From positions 1-15,893 of the forward strand of contig CAZYWA010000148.1 of NCBI GenBank assembly GCA_964650975.1: DNA of 15,893 bases, in the 5' to 3' direction. Of this stretch, positions 6,589-14,667 are shown piece after piece. Source of the stretch: CAZYWA01 sp964650975 [NCBI: uncultured bacterium]. GTDB lineage: Bacteria; JADJOY01. Within the stretch, counting starts at the first letter, position 1, and every line of letters starts with the position of its first letter. A program made the position numbers and the translations under genes. The notes under the pieces were generated by a model. It was not told the origin of the DNA. It saw nothing but the letters and a program-made list of their open reading frames with translations, and did no database searches.

Positions 6589-8307
6589 ATGGAACGGATC
6601 GAGGTTCCGGTCTTGATCGTGGGTGCCGGTCCGGCCGGCGCGGCCGCGGCAATCCTGCTCGCGAGCTCGGGGATCGACTGCCTGGTGGTGGAGCGGCGCG
6701 ACGGACCGCACCGGGCTCCGCAGGCCCACGTGGTGAATCCGCGGACGCTCGAGATCTGCCGCGCGATGGGTCTCGACGTCGGTGCGATGGCGGCGCTCGC
6801 CACACCGGTGGCCGACGGCGGACGGGTGCGCTGGGTGACCACGCTCACCGGCGCCGAGCTCGGTTCGCTGCCCTACGAGCGGCAGGACGACGCGGTGCGA
6901 AGCGTGACGCCGACCCCGCTGCTCAACCTCTCGCAGCATCTCTTCGAGCCGCTGCTTGCCCGGCGCCTGGCGGGCGAGGCGCGGGCGGAGCTGCGCCGTG
7001 GGCAGCGCTGGGAGAGCTGCGATCCGGACGATTCCAGCGTCGTGTCCGTGATCCGCGATCTCGCGACGGACACGACCTACGAGGTCCGCTCGAGGTATTT
7101 GCTGGCGTGCGACGGCGCCGCCAGCCGCGTGCGGCGGCACGCGGACATCGAGATGGTCGGACCGGATGCGCTGCAGAGCTTCGTGATGATCCACTTCGAG
7201 GCGTCGCTGCGGCCGCTGGTGGGCGATCGCCCTGCGATCCTCTACTGGCTGCTGGCGCCCCAGGCGCCTGGAGCCCTCGTGGCGCACGACATCGATCGCA
7301 CCTGGGTGCTCATGCATCCCTACGATCCCGACGCGGAGCCGATCGAGCGCTTCACGCCGGCGCGCGCGGCGGGGATCGTGCGACGCGCCATCGGCCGGGA
7401 CGACATTCCTCTCGAGATCCGGACCGTGCGCTCGTGGACGATGACGGCGCAGGTCGCCGAGCGCTATCGCTCGGGCCCGATCTTCCTGGTGGGTGACGCC
7501 GCGCACCGCTTCCCGCCGAGCGGCGGCCTCGGGCTCAACACCGGTGTCCAGGACGCGCACAACCTCGCGTGGAAGATCCGCGCGGTGGAGCAGGGCTGGG
7601 CGGCACCGTCGTTGCTCGACAGCTACGAGGTCGAGCGGCGTCCCGTGGCGCAGCGGAACGCCGAGCAGAGCCTGCTCAACGCGATGAAGCTCGCGGAGGT
7701 GGTGGAGGCCGCTGGATTGGGCGGCGACGAAGCGCTCGACACCGCGCGGCTGGCGGAGCTTCGCGGGGCAGGGGAAGCCGCCGATCGGCTGCGCGCCAGC
7801 ATCGAGGCGCAGCAGGATCACTTCGACATGCTGGGGCTGCAGCTCGGGTTCGGTTACGAGGAAGGAGCGCGGATCGGCGACGGCACCGAGAAACCGGCCG
7901 GTCCGAATCCGGTGCGCGACTTCGTGCCGAGCGCGCGGCCGGGCTCGCGGTTTCCGCACCTGTGGCTCGAGCGCGACGGAGAGCGCATCTCGAGCCTCGA
8001 TCTGCTGTCCTACGACGAGTTCACGCTGATCGCCGGGACCCGCGGCGGCGGCTGGCTCGCCGCCGTCGCGGTCGATGCGCCCGTGCCGCTTCGCGCGGTC
8101 CAGGTCGGCGGCGCGATACGCGATCCCGGCGGCAGCCTCGAGCGTCTGTGCGAGATCGATCCCGACGGCGCGATCCTGGTCCGCCCCGACGGCCACGTGG
8201 CGTGGCGCTCCCGCTCGGGTGCCGCCGACCCGACGACCACCTTGCGCCAGGTGCTGGCGCGAATTCTGTCCCGCTCGCGCGAGGTCGCAGCAATAATGCA
8301 GCCATGA
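6589..8307 (+). CDS. FAD-dependent class A aromatic-type monooxygenase
   Basis: The 572-residue protein has the hallmarks of single-component flavoprotein hydroxylases (TfdB, phenol hydroxylase and polyketide hydroxylase group). These are the dinucleotide-binding GAGPAG (12-17), the ERR end of the second strand, the DG motif at 175-176 (LACDGAASRVR) and the FAD-ribityl motif GDAAH (302-306) followed by FPPSGGLGLNTG. Its C-terminal part (from about 430) resembles the thioredoxin-like domain of the TfdB group. Such enzymes use NAD(P)H and O2 to hydroxylate phenolic or other aromatic substrates in the cytoplasm; the substrate here is unknown. GGAGGAG (6577-6583) sits 5 bp before the ATG, a strong ribosome binding site. 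The gene lies in a TetR-controlled set with a membrane protein upstream and a PlsC-like acyltransferase 10 bp downstream. Confidence 0.92.
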   Translation: MERIEVPVLIVGAGPAGAAAAILLASSGIDCLVVERRDGPHRAPQAHVVNPRTLEICRAMGLDVGAMAALATPVADGGRVRWVTTLTGAELGSLPYERQDDAVRSVTPTPLLNLSQHLFEPLLARRLAGEARAELRRGQRWESCDPDDSSVVSVIRDLATDTTYEVRSRYLLACDGAASRVRRHADIEMVGPDALQSFVMIHFEASLRPLVGDRPAILYWLLAPQAPGALVAHDIDRTWVLMHPYDPDAEPIERFTPARAAGIVRRAIGRDDIPLEIRTVRSWTMTAQVAERYRSGPIFLVGDAAHRFPPSGGLGLNTGVQDAHNLAWKIRAVEQGWAAPSLLDSYEVERRPVAQRNAEQSLLNAMKLAEVVEAAGLGGDEALDTARLAELRGAGEAADRLRASIEAQQDHFDMLGLQLGFGYEEGARIGDGTEKPAGPNPVRDFVPSARPGSRFPHLWLERDGERISSLDLLSYDEFTLIAGTRGGGWLAAVAVDAPVPLRAVQVGGAIRDPGGSLERLCEIDPDGAILVRPDGHVAWRSRSGAADPTTTLRQVLARILSRSREVAAIMQP

Positions 8308-8317
8308 GACGCGAACC

Positions 8318-9226
8318 ATGACCGACGCCCGGCCCACGTGGCTCGCGTGGCACAAGGATGCCGGGCACTGGGCGGCCGGCGTCGCGATCCAGAATCCCGG
8401 TCAGGTCTCGCCGTGGATCGCTCGCTGGGTCCCGCGGGTGCTCGAGCCGCTGGTTCGCGCGTGCCATCGCCCGACGCTCACGGGCGTCGAGAATCTGCCT
8501 TCTAACGGGGCGTTCCTGCTGGTGGCGAACCACTCGGCGGGGCTCGGGATCGCGGAGATCCACACCTTCCTGGTGCTCTACCTGCGGCAGATCGGCGCGG
8601 CTCGGCCGATGGCCGGATTCGCGCTGCCGCTCGGCTTCCGCGTGTTCCCGCTCTCGAAGCTCATGCCGGCGCTCGGCGCCATTCCCTCGACCTACGAAGC
8701 GGCGCGCCAGACGCTCGCGGCGGGAGTGCCGATCCTGGTCTTCCCGGGTGGGGATTACGAGACCCTGCGCCCGATCTGGCAGGCGAATCGCGTCGACTTC
8801 GGCGGGCGCAAGGGGTTTCTCAGGATCGCCCGCGACGCTGGCGTGCCGATCGTGCCGCTCGGCATTCGCGGCAGCCACATGACGGCACCGGTGCTGGTTC
8901 GCTCGCGATGGCTGGCGACGGCGCTGGTGCTGCCCAGGCTCATCGGCCAGAAGCGCTGGGGACTCTCGCTCCTGGGCGTGCTCGTGGCGGCGGCGATCGC
9001 CGCCTGGGTTCCCGCGTCGTGGCCGGTGCGCGCGCTCTTGATCTGGCTCTGGTTCAGCTCCGCGCTGGTCTTCTTGCCCTGGATTCCGTGGACGATCCGG
9101 ATGCGCATCGGCCCGGCGATCCCGGCGGCGGAGCTCTTTCCGGGCGGAGAGAGCGGCGGTGACGACGAGCTGCGGCGCGCGCTCTCGCGGGTCCAGAGCG
9201 CGGTGCAGACGCTCGTCGATCGCTGA
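8318..9226 (+). CDS. PlsC-like membrane acyltransferase with altered HX4D motif
   Basis: The 302-residue protein has an LPLAT/PlsC-type acyltransferase domain: NHSAGLGIAE (71-80) as motif I, a Pro/Phe-rich middle block, VFPGGDYE (141-148) as the FP-x-G motif, and GVPIVPLGIRGSH as the last strand. A long hydrophobic region follows (about 207-250: VLVAAAIAAWV and LLIWLWFSSALVFLPWIPW), so it is probably membrane-bound. The expected catalytic Asp five residues after His72 is Gly77; an acidic residue (Glu80) occurs eight positions after it. Related LPLAT/MGAT-type sequences, as I recall them, also space the acidic residue differently, so activity is possible. There is no clear ribosome binding site; the start is 10 bp after the monooxygenase stop, suggesting coupled translation. 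It may acylate a lipid or the oxidised product, which is inference. Confidence 0.85.
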   Translation: MTDARPTWLAWHKDAGHWAAGVAIQNPGQVSPWIARWVPRVLEPLVRACHRPTLTGVENLPSNGAFLLVANHSAGLGIAEIHTFLVLYLRQIGAARPMAGFALPLGFRVFPLSKLMPALGAIPSTYEAARQTLAAGVPILVFPGGDYETLRPIWQANRVDFGGRKGFLRIARDAGVPIVPLGIRGSHMTAPVLVRSRWLATALVLPRLIGQKRWGLSLLGVLVAAAIAAWVPASWPVRALLIWLWFSSALVFLPWIPWTIRMRIGPAIPAAELFPGGESGGDDELRRALSRVQSAVQTLVDR

Positions 9227-9234
9227 CCGGTCAG
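9223..9234. other. 12-bp palindrome spanning two convergent stop codons
   Basis: CTGACCGGTCAG is a perfect palindrome. Its TGA (9224-9226) ends the rightward acyltransferase gene and its TCA (9231-9233) is the stop of the leftward dehydrogenase gene, leaving four bases between the genes. It has no loop or T-run, so it is not a standard intrinsic terminator; the symmetry may be chance. Confidence 0.6.
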
Positions 9235-10073
9235 GCCGCCTTCGCCGCCGCCGCGGGCTTGTCGCGCGCGGCACGTGGCGGCCGCATGAGCATGCCGCCC
9301 AGCGCAGTCGCGAGCGAGCGCGGGATCAGCTTGACGAAGAGGCCGGTCGCCTGGTTGGCGAATCCGGGGGTCACCACCGCCTTCCCACGCAGCGTCGAAC
9401 GCACCGCGATGCGCGCCACGCTCTCGGAGGTCATCATCGTGAGCGCCACCAGCCCGGTCTTGGGATGCGCGGCGACCTCGTGGAACTCGGTGGCGGTCAG
9501 GCCCGGACAGAGGGTGGTGACCGTGACCCCCGAGCCCGCCAGCTCGTGGTGCATCGCTTCCGACAGGAAGAGCACGTAGGCCTTGGTGGCCGAGTAGGCG
9601 GCGTAGTAGGGCGACGGCTGGAAGGCGCCCACCGACGCCACTTGCAAGATCCGCCCGCGACCGCGCTCTCGCATGCCGCGGCCGAAGTGGCTGGTGAGGG
9701 CCGTCAGCGTCGCGATGTTGAGCTGCAGCATCTGCGCCACGCGCTGATCGTCGTTGTCGAGGAAATCGCCGTAGACGCCGAAGCCGGCGTTGTTGACCAG
9801 GAACGAGATGTCTCGGCCGAGCGCATCCACGCGGCGGATCAGCGCAAGGACGCCCTCGGTGGTGCCGATGTCCTCGGCGACGGTGTGAACCTCGACCGAG
9901 TGCTTCGCTTCGATTTCCGCCTCGAGCGCCTCGAGACGGTCGAGGCGCCGCGCGGTGAGCACCAGGTCGTACTTCCGCGCGGCGAGCTCGCGGGCGATGT
10001 CCGCACCGATGCCGCTCGAGGCACCGGTCACGAGGGCGGTTTCACGTGGCGACGAGACTTTCTTCGAGTTCAT
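9231..10073 (-). CDS. Short-chain dehydrogenase/reductase (DltE/COG0300 type)
   Basis: The 280-residue classical SDR has TGASSGIG (16-23), an Arg pair after the second strand (TARR, 40-43) that suggests NADP(H) preference, NNAG (94-97), catalytic Ser147 and the Y160-SAT-K164 motif. Its C-terminus (GMLMRPPRAARDKPAAAAKAA) is basic and Ala-rich and follows a hydrophobic stretch, so it may associate with the membrane. It is the third gene of an operon with a START-domain protein and a TetR regulator, and its ATG overlaps the START gene stop by 4 bp (ATGA). GGAAGG lies six bases before the ATG. The frame remains open far upstream, but that part is a shadow of the START and TetR genes. The likely role is oxidation or reduction of a lipid-like alcohol/ketone; the substrate is unknown. 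Confidence 0.92.
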   Translation of the reverse strand: MNSKKVSSPRETALVTGASSGIGADIARELAARKYDLVLTARRLDRLEALEAEIEAKHSVEVHTVAEDIGTTEGVLALIRRVDALGRDISFLVNNAGFGVYGDFLDNDDQRVAQMLQLNIATLTALTSHFGRGMRERGRGRILQVASVGAFQPSPYYAAYSATKAYVLFLSEAMHHELAGSGVTVTTLCPGLTATEFHEVAAHPKTGLVALTMMTSESVARIAVRSTLRGKAVVTPGFANQATGLFVKLIPRSLATALGGMLMRPPRAARDKPAAAAKAA

Positions 10074-10840
10074 GGCGAGCCTTCCGTGAGAGATGTGGAT
10101 CGGGAGAGCACTTGCGGGCTCGAGCCCTGCACGATGGCCTGGTACTCGGGCAACGCGGCGACACGCTGCTCGAACTCGGGATAGTGGCGCCGGACCACCT
10201 GCTCGCGCATTCCGGCGAGGGTGTCGAACGGAATGTTGCGCGACACCCGGTTGATGATCCAGTCGGGAAGCAGGCCGCCGGGATCGGCGTGCACCTGGTA
10301 CTCGATCCGCGTCGCGGCGCCGCCGCGCTCGGGCCACATGTACCAGTGGCCGTGAAGCGAGGGCATGCGCACCACGCCGTCCTGTGGCGGCCAGTCGGGA
10401 TGAGTGACGGAGGTGAAGTCGATCCGCAGCTCGTGCGCGGCGGGATCGAAGGTCATCTCGGCCTTGCTCACCACGTCGCGGTCCGAGACCGGCCACGGGG
10501 CGCCGGTGCGGTTGTAGAGGATCTCGCTGGTGGGGCTCAGGCGCTCGATGCGCTTGTTGACCACGGCTTCCTTCATCCACTCGGTGCGGTGCTCCGAGTC
10601 GTCGAGCACTCCCAGGATCGCGGAAATGGGAGCGTCGACCACTCCCACGCCGCGGAACTCGTGCAGCGGGCTGCCCTCGACCGTGCGCCGGTGCACGACG
10701 ATGCCGTCCTCGTCGCGCACCAGCTCCCACGGACCGGTGCCCGGGCTGGCCAGCTCCTCCGCCATCGCGATCGACGCGGCGGTGGAAAGAACGACGGCCA
10801 GCGCGAATGCGCGCGTGGCGCGATGGATTCCGGTGTGCAT
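10070..10840 (-). CDS. Exported START-domain lipid-binding protein
   Basis: The 256-residue protein has a Sec signal peptide (1-27, ending SIAMA before EE). A START-type (SRPBCC fold) domain fills the rest: PWELVRDEDGIVVHRR, then EFRGVGVVDAPISAILGVL, WPVSDRDVV, and a C-terminal helix around WIINRVSRNIPFDTLAGM. START domains bind sterols, phospholipids or other hydrophobic ligands in an internal cavity; this version should work in the periplasm. A GAGGAG ribosome binding site precedes the ATG. The gene lies 27 bp after the TetR gene and overlaps the SDR gene by 4 bp, so the three are very probably co-transcribed. No lipobox cysteine is present. The ligand cannot be inferred from the sequence. 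Confidence 0.88.
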   Translation of the reverse strand: MHTGIHRATRAFALAVVLSTAASIAMAEELASPGTGPWELVRDEDGIVVHRRTVEGSPLHEFRGVGVVDAPISAILGVLDDSEHRTEWMKEAVVNKRIERLSPTSEILYNRTGAPWPVSDRDVVSKAEMTFDPAAHELRIDFTSVTHPDWPPQDGVVRMPSLHGHWYMWPERGGAATRIEYQVHADPGGLLPDWIINRVSRNIPFDTLAGMREQVVRRHYPEFEQRVAALPEYQAIVQGSSPQVLSRSTSLTEGSP

Positions 10841-10867
10841 GGTCGACTCCTCGAGGCTCGCGCCTGC

Positions 10868-11458
10868 TCAGCGGCGCAGCGCCTGCCAGACGATGTCCTC
10901 GGCCGAGTCGAGCACGCTCGGCGTCAGCTTCAGGTAACCGTGAGCCTGGCCTTTGAGCAGTCCGACGAAGGCGCCGTAGGCGAGCGCCATGAGGAGCTCG
11001 GAGGAGCCCGCCTTCATCACCTTGCTCGCCTGTGCTCCCTCGATGATCGCCTGGAACTGGCGCAGACCGTCCTCTTCCATGCGCCGGCTGGTGGCGTCGA
11101 GATAGCCGTGATGGTGAAGCTCCAGGAACGCGAAGGCCTCGGGGTGCTGCGTCGCGAAACGTCCCAGCCGCTGCCAGATCTCGTGGAACTGCTTGCGGAT
11201 CGCGCCGCCGACCGGGAAGTCCCGCATCAGCTCGGCGAAAAGGGCGCTTTTCCACTGCTGGAACAGCGCGTTGACCAGCGCTTCCTTGCTCTCGAAGTAG
11301 AGGTAAACGGTGCCCGCGGCGACCCTGGCCCGCTTCGCCACCTCCGGCACCGCGGTGCCGTGGAAGCCACGCTCCGCGAAGAGCTCGAGGGCGGCGCTCA
11401 GGATCGCCTCGCGCTTGTCGGTGCCGGTGCCGGGGGCTCGGGCTCGCTTTCGCGTCAT
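10868..11458 (-). CDS. TetR/AcrR family transcriptional regulator (second), likely autoregulated
   Basis: The 196-residue regulator has the TetR helix-turn-helix (about 17-63: EAILSAALELFAERGFHGTA, then AGTVYLYFESKEAL) and an alpha-helical ligand domain. It is the first gene of the TetR-START-SDR operon, so it probably represses itself and both enzymes. Two starts are possible. The ATG at 11476 lies inside the operator palindrome and upstream of the predicted transcription start. I prefer the ATG at 11458, which falls at the predicted +1 of the promoter and would be translated from a leaderless mRNA. No ribosome binding site is seen before either ATG. The inducer may be the hydrophobic ligand handled by the START protein, which is inference. 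Confidence 0.9.
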   Translation of the reverse strand: MTRKRARAPGTGTDKREAILSAALELFAERGFHGTAVPEVAKRARVAAGTVYLYFESKEALVNALFQQWKSALFAELMRDFPVGGAIRKQFHEIWQRLGRFATQHPEAFAFLELHHHGYLDATSRRMEEDGLRQFQAIIEGAQASKVMKAGSSELLMALAYGAFVGLLKGQAHGYLKLTPSVLDSAEDIVWQALRR

Positions 11459-11461
11459 GAC

Positions 11462-11479
11462 TGAATGAATAGTCATTCA
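11462..11479. promoter_or_regulatory. Palindromic operator candidate for the second TetR regulator
   Basis: TGAATGAATAGTCATTCA pairs at 16 of 18 positions as an inverted repeat, with perfect 7-bp arms TGAATGA / TCATTCA. It covers the -10 box of the leftward promoter and ends just before the preferred start codon, as expected for TetR autorepression. It also lies 82 bp upstream of the divergent secreted-protein gene, which might be controlled too. Its half-site TGAATGA resembles the TGAATAA half-site of the first operator. Confidence 0.65.
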
Positions 11480-11494
11480 TTTGCGGAGTGTCAA
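11466..11494 (-). promoter_or_regulatory. Predicted sigma70-type promoter of the TetR-START-SDR operon
   Basis: On the minus strand a perfect -35 TTGACA (11489-11494) and the -10 TATTCA (11466-11471) are separated by exactly 17 bp. Seven bases follow before the ATG at 11458, so transcription would begin at or next to the start codon. The -10 lies inside the operator palindrome. Confidence 0.6.
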
Positions 11495-11560
11495 GGGGCG
11501 GATTGCGGCGATTTGCGACGCAGGGCGAGAGCCGTTAGCGTCCGGGCGAAGGAGCTTCGA

Positions 11561-12796
11561 ATGACGCAGAACTCGCGGGTGGCCCGAATCGCGGTGCCGA
11601 TGCTGGCCGCCGTTTCGTGGCTGATCGCATCCCGTGCCGCGATGGCCGCGAACCTCGGTGTGTTCGTGACCTCTGTCGCCGGCACCGGTGATCTGTCGAG
11701 CTGGACACAGGCGGGTGCCCACGCCGGCCTCGACGCCGGTGACGCCATCTGCCGGAGCCTGGCGACGACCGCCAACCTTCCGAACGCCGGCCAGTACGTG
11801 GCGTGGCTTTCCACCACCGCGACCGATGCGTACTGCCACGTGGCCGGATTCGCCGGAAAAGTGTCGAACCAGTGCGGTCAGGCGTCGCTGCCGGACGCGG
11901 GGCCGTGGTTCCGTCGCGACGGCCAGCCCTTCGTGCGTAGCGGCCTCGACATGCTGACCACCGGTACGGTGCTGCATCCGATCGAGCTCGACGAGCTCGA
12001 TTCGAAGCCGGTCCAGGGCAACGCCGATGTCTGGACGGGAACCAGTGCCGGCGGTGCCGGTGGTGGAGCGTGTCAGGACTGGACCAGCGCCGCGAGCGAC
12101 CAGCACGCGAATCAGATCGGCGAGCCGGTCGCGGGGTTCACCGGCTGGACCGCGTGGTCGGGCAGCTCCTGCGACCAACCCGATCACCTCTACTGCTTCG
12201 AGCAGGGCAGCGGCGATCCGGTTCCTCCGTTCGAGGCGCCGGGCGCCTATGCGTTCGTGACCTCGGTGACGGGGAATGGCGATCTCGGGAGCTGGCCGCA
12301 GGCGGGCGCCGCGACCGGCCTCGCAGCTGGCGACGCGATCTGCCGGAGCGTGGCGGCGAGCGGGCACCTGCCCGCGCCGGAGTCGTTCGTCGCGTGGCTC
12401 TCGGCGCCGGGTAGCCCCGCGGCGGACCGGCTCACCGTCGCGGGTCCGTGGAGGCGGGCCGACGGGGTCGAGATCGCGCCATCGAAGACCGCGCTGATCT
12501 CGGGCGCGGACCTCGAGACCGACCTCGAGCAGAACGAGCTCGGTGCGCGGGTGGCCGTGTTCGCCGCGACCGGTAGTCACAACAACGGGCAACCGGCCGA
12601 CCCCACGTGCAACGGATGGACCAGTGCCAGTGCCGGTTTCAGCCTCGCCGGAGGATGGTCGGACGCCGCCAACTACTTCTGGACCGAGGGTGCCGGCGGG
12701 ACCTGCGACGGCGCCGGACTCCACCTCTTCTGCTTCGCCAACGTGGTGACGATCTTCGCCGACGGTTTCGAGTCCGGCGACGCCTCGCGCTGGTGA
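11561..12796 (+). CDS. Secreted protein with two lectin/endostatin-like (DUF1554-like) domains and DGFESG tail
   Basis: The 411-residue protein has a Sec signal peptide (1-29, ending AAMA) and two copies of one domain starting near residues 33 and 230. Each begins FVTSV-x-G-x-GDL-x-SW, continues with GL-x-AGDAICRS and a VAWLS strand, and ends with a Cys-containing YCFEQ or LFCFAN. The domain has several cysteines and Trp residues. It resembles the DUF1554/collagenase-NC10-endostatin-like secreted domains with a C-type-lectin-like fold; this recognition is from pattern only. The protein ends IFADGFESGDASRW, matching the tail of the VCBS protein at 657-2480. AGGAG (11550-11554) lies 6 bp before the ATG and fixes the start. 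It is divergent from the second TetR gene. A role in binding at the cell surface is inferred. Confidence 0.85.
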   Translation: MTQNSRVARIAVPMLAAVSWLIASRAAMAANLGVFVTSVAGTGDLSSWTQAGAHAGLDAGDAICRSLATTANLPNAGQYVAWLSTTATDAYCHVAGFAGKVSNQCGQASLPDAGPWFRRDGQPFVRSGLDMLTTGTVLHPIELDELDSKPVQGNADVWTGTSAGGAGGGACQDWTSAASDQHANQIGEPVAGFTGWTAWSGSSCDQPDHLYCFEQGSGDPVPPFEAPGAYAFVTSVTGNGDLGSWPQAGAATGLAAGDAICRSVAASGHLPAPESFVAWLSAPGSPAADRLTVAGPWRRADGVEIAPSKTALISGADLETDLEQNELGARVAVFAATGSHNNGQPADPTCNGWTSASAGFSLAGGWSDAANYFWTEGAGGTCDGAGLHLFCFANVVTIFADGFESGDASRW

Positions 12797-12812
12797 CGCC
12801 GCGCTGTCGAGG

Positions 12813-13585
<773 letters not shown>

Positions 13586-13589
<4 letters not shown>

Positions 13590-14548
13590 GATCGCGCTCC
13601 GCCGTTCGGATGGCTGCCCGGAGCACCGCGCTCCGTCACCAGGCTCACGAAGATGTCCTCGAGCGAGCTCTGGCGGGTGTTGAGGTCCTTGAAGGCGATG
13701 CCCAGGTCCCCCATCCGCCTCAGCAGCGCGGGGACGCCGGTGTGCTCCTCGTCGGAGTCGAACGTGAACTCGAGGTCGCCGCCCTGGTTCTTGAGCTCGA
13801 GCCGCCAGTCGGCGAGCTCTGGCGGGATCGCGGACAGCGGTTCCTGCAGGTGAAGCGTCAGCTGCTTCTTGCCCAGCTTCCGCATCAGCTTCGACTTCTC
13901 CTCGACGACGATCAGCTTGCCGTGGCTGATGACGCCGATCCGGTCGGCCATCTCCTCGGCCTCGTCGATGTAGTGGGTGGTGAGGATGATCGTGACGCCG
14001 TTCGCGCGCAGCCTCCGGACCAGCGCCCACATCTCGCGCCGCAGCTCGACATCGACGCCGGCGGTTGGCTCGTCGAGAAACAGGATCTCGGGCTCGTGGG
14101 CCAGCGCCTTGGCGATCATCACCCGACGCTTCATGCCACCGGACAGGGTCATGATCTTGTTTTTGCGCTTGTCCCACAAAGAGAGGTCGCGCAGCACCTG
14201 CTCGACGTAGGCGGGATTGGGGGCTCGCCGGAACAACCCGCGGCTGAAGGTCACGGTGGCCCACACCGATTCGAAGGCGTCGGTGGTCAGCTCCTGGGGC
14301 ACGAGGCCGATCTTGAATCGGGCGACGCGGTAGTCGCGGACGATGTCATGTCCGTCGGCGAGGACCGTGCCCCCGGAGGGCGTCACGATCCCGCACACGA
14401 TGTTGATGAGCGTGGTCTTACCGGCGCCGTTCGGACCCAAGAGCGCGAAGATCTCGCCCCTGCCGATCTCGAGGTCGACCCTCTTGAGCGCGGCCAACCC
14501 AGACGGGTAGGTCTTGGTGAGGCCGTTGATGGAGATGATGGGCGGCAT
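13586..14548 (-). CDS. yadG: ABC transporter ATP-binding protein, YadG-like
   Basis: The 320-residue ATPase has Walker A GPNGAGKT (38-45), Q-loop Gln85 in GLVPQE, signature LSGGM (135-139), Walker [12 protein letters not shown] with D159-E160, and switch His192 in [10 protein letters not shown]. The order and wording of these motifs, LWDKRKN before the signature and a C-terminal [11 protein letters not shown], agree with E. coli YadG. It forms an exporter with the YadH-like permease encoded downstream (4-bp overlap). The ATG at 14548 is set by family alignment ([15 protein letters not shown]); no purine-rich ribosome binding site precedes it, the upstream bases being CCTCCCCGACC. A weak leftward promoter (TCGACG, 17 bp, CTATCT) can be drawn about 30-65 bp upstream, but I give it little weight. 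Confidence 0.92.
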
Positions 14549-14652
14549 GGTCGGGGAGGCGCGCCGCGGCTGCCGCGCTGGCAAGAGATAGCGCGCCCGC
14601 CACCCTGCCGTCGAGAGACAGTTTCCACCGCCCGAAGCGCGACGCCGCGAAT

Positions 14653-14658
14653 ACAATG
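14653..14658 (+). promoter_or_regulatory. Possible -10 box (TACAAT) for the YdfG-like gene
   Basis: TACAAT stands out in a GC-rich stretch and matches the -10 consensus at five of six positions. Transcription would begin near 14665, only about three bases before the ATG at 14668, making the mRNA nearly leaderless. No good -35 box lies 16-18 bp upstream. Confidence 0.35.
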
Positions 14659-14667
14659 GGTCCACCC

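Noticed and set aside
10074-11480. Long minus-strand frame continuous with the SDR gene (749 residues)
   Set aside because: The part upstream of 10073 is a frame-shifted shadow of the START and TetR genes. SDR homology begins at the ATG at 10073, which has GGAAGG before it.
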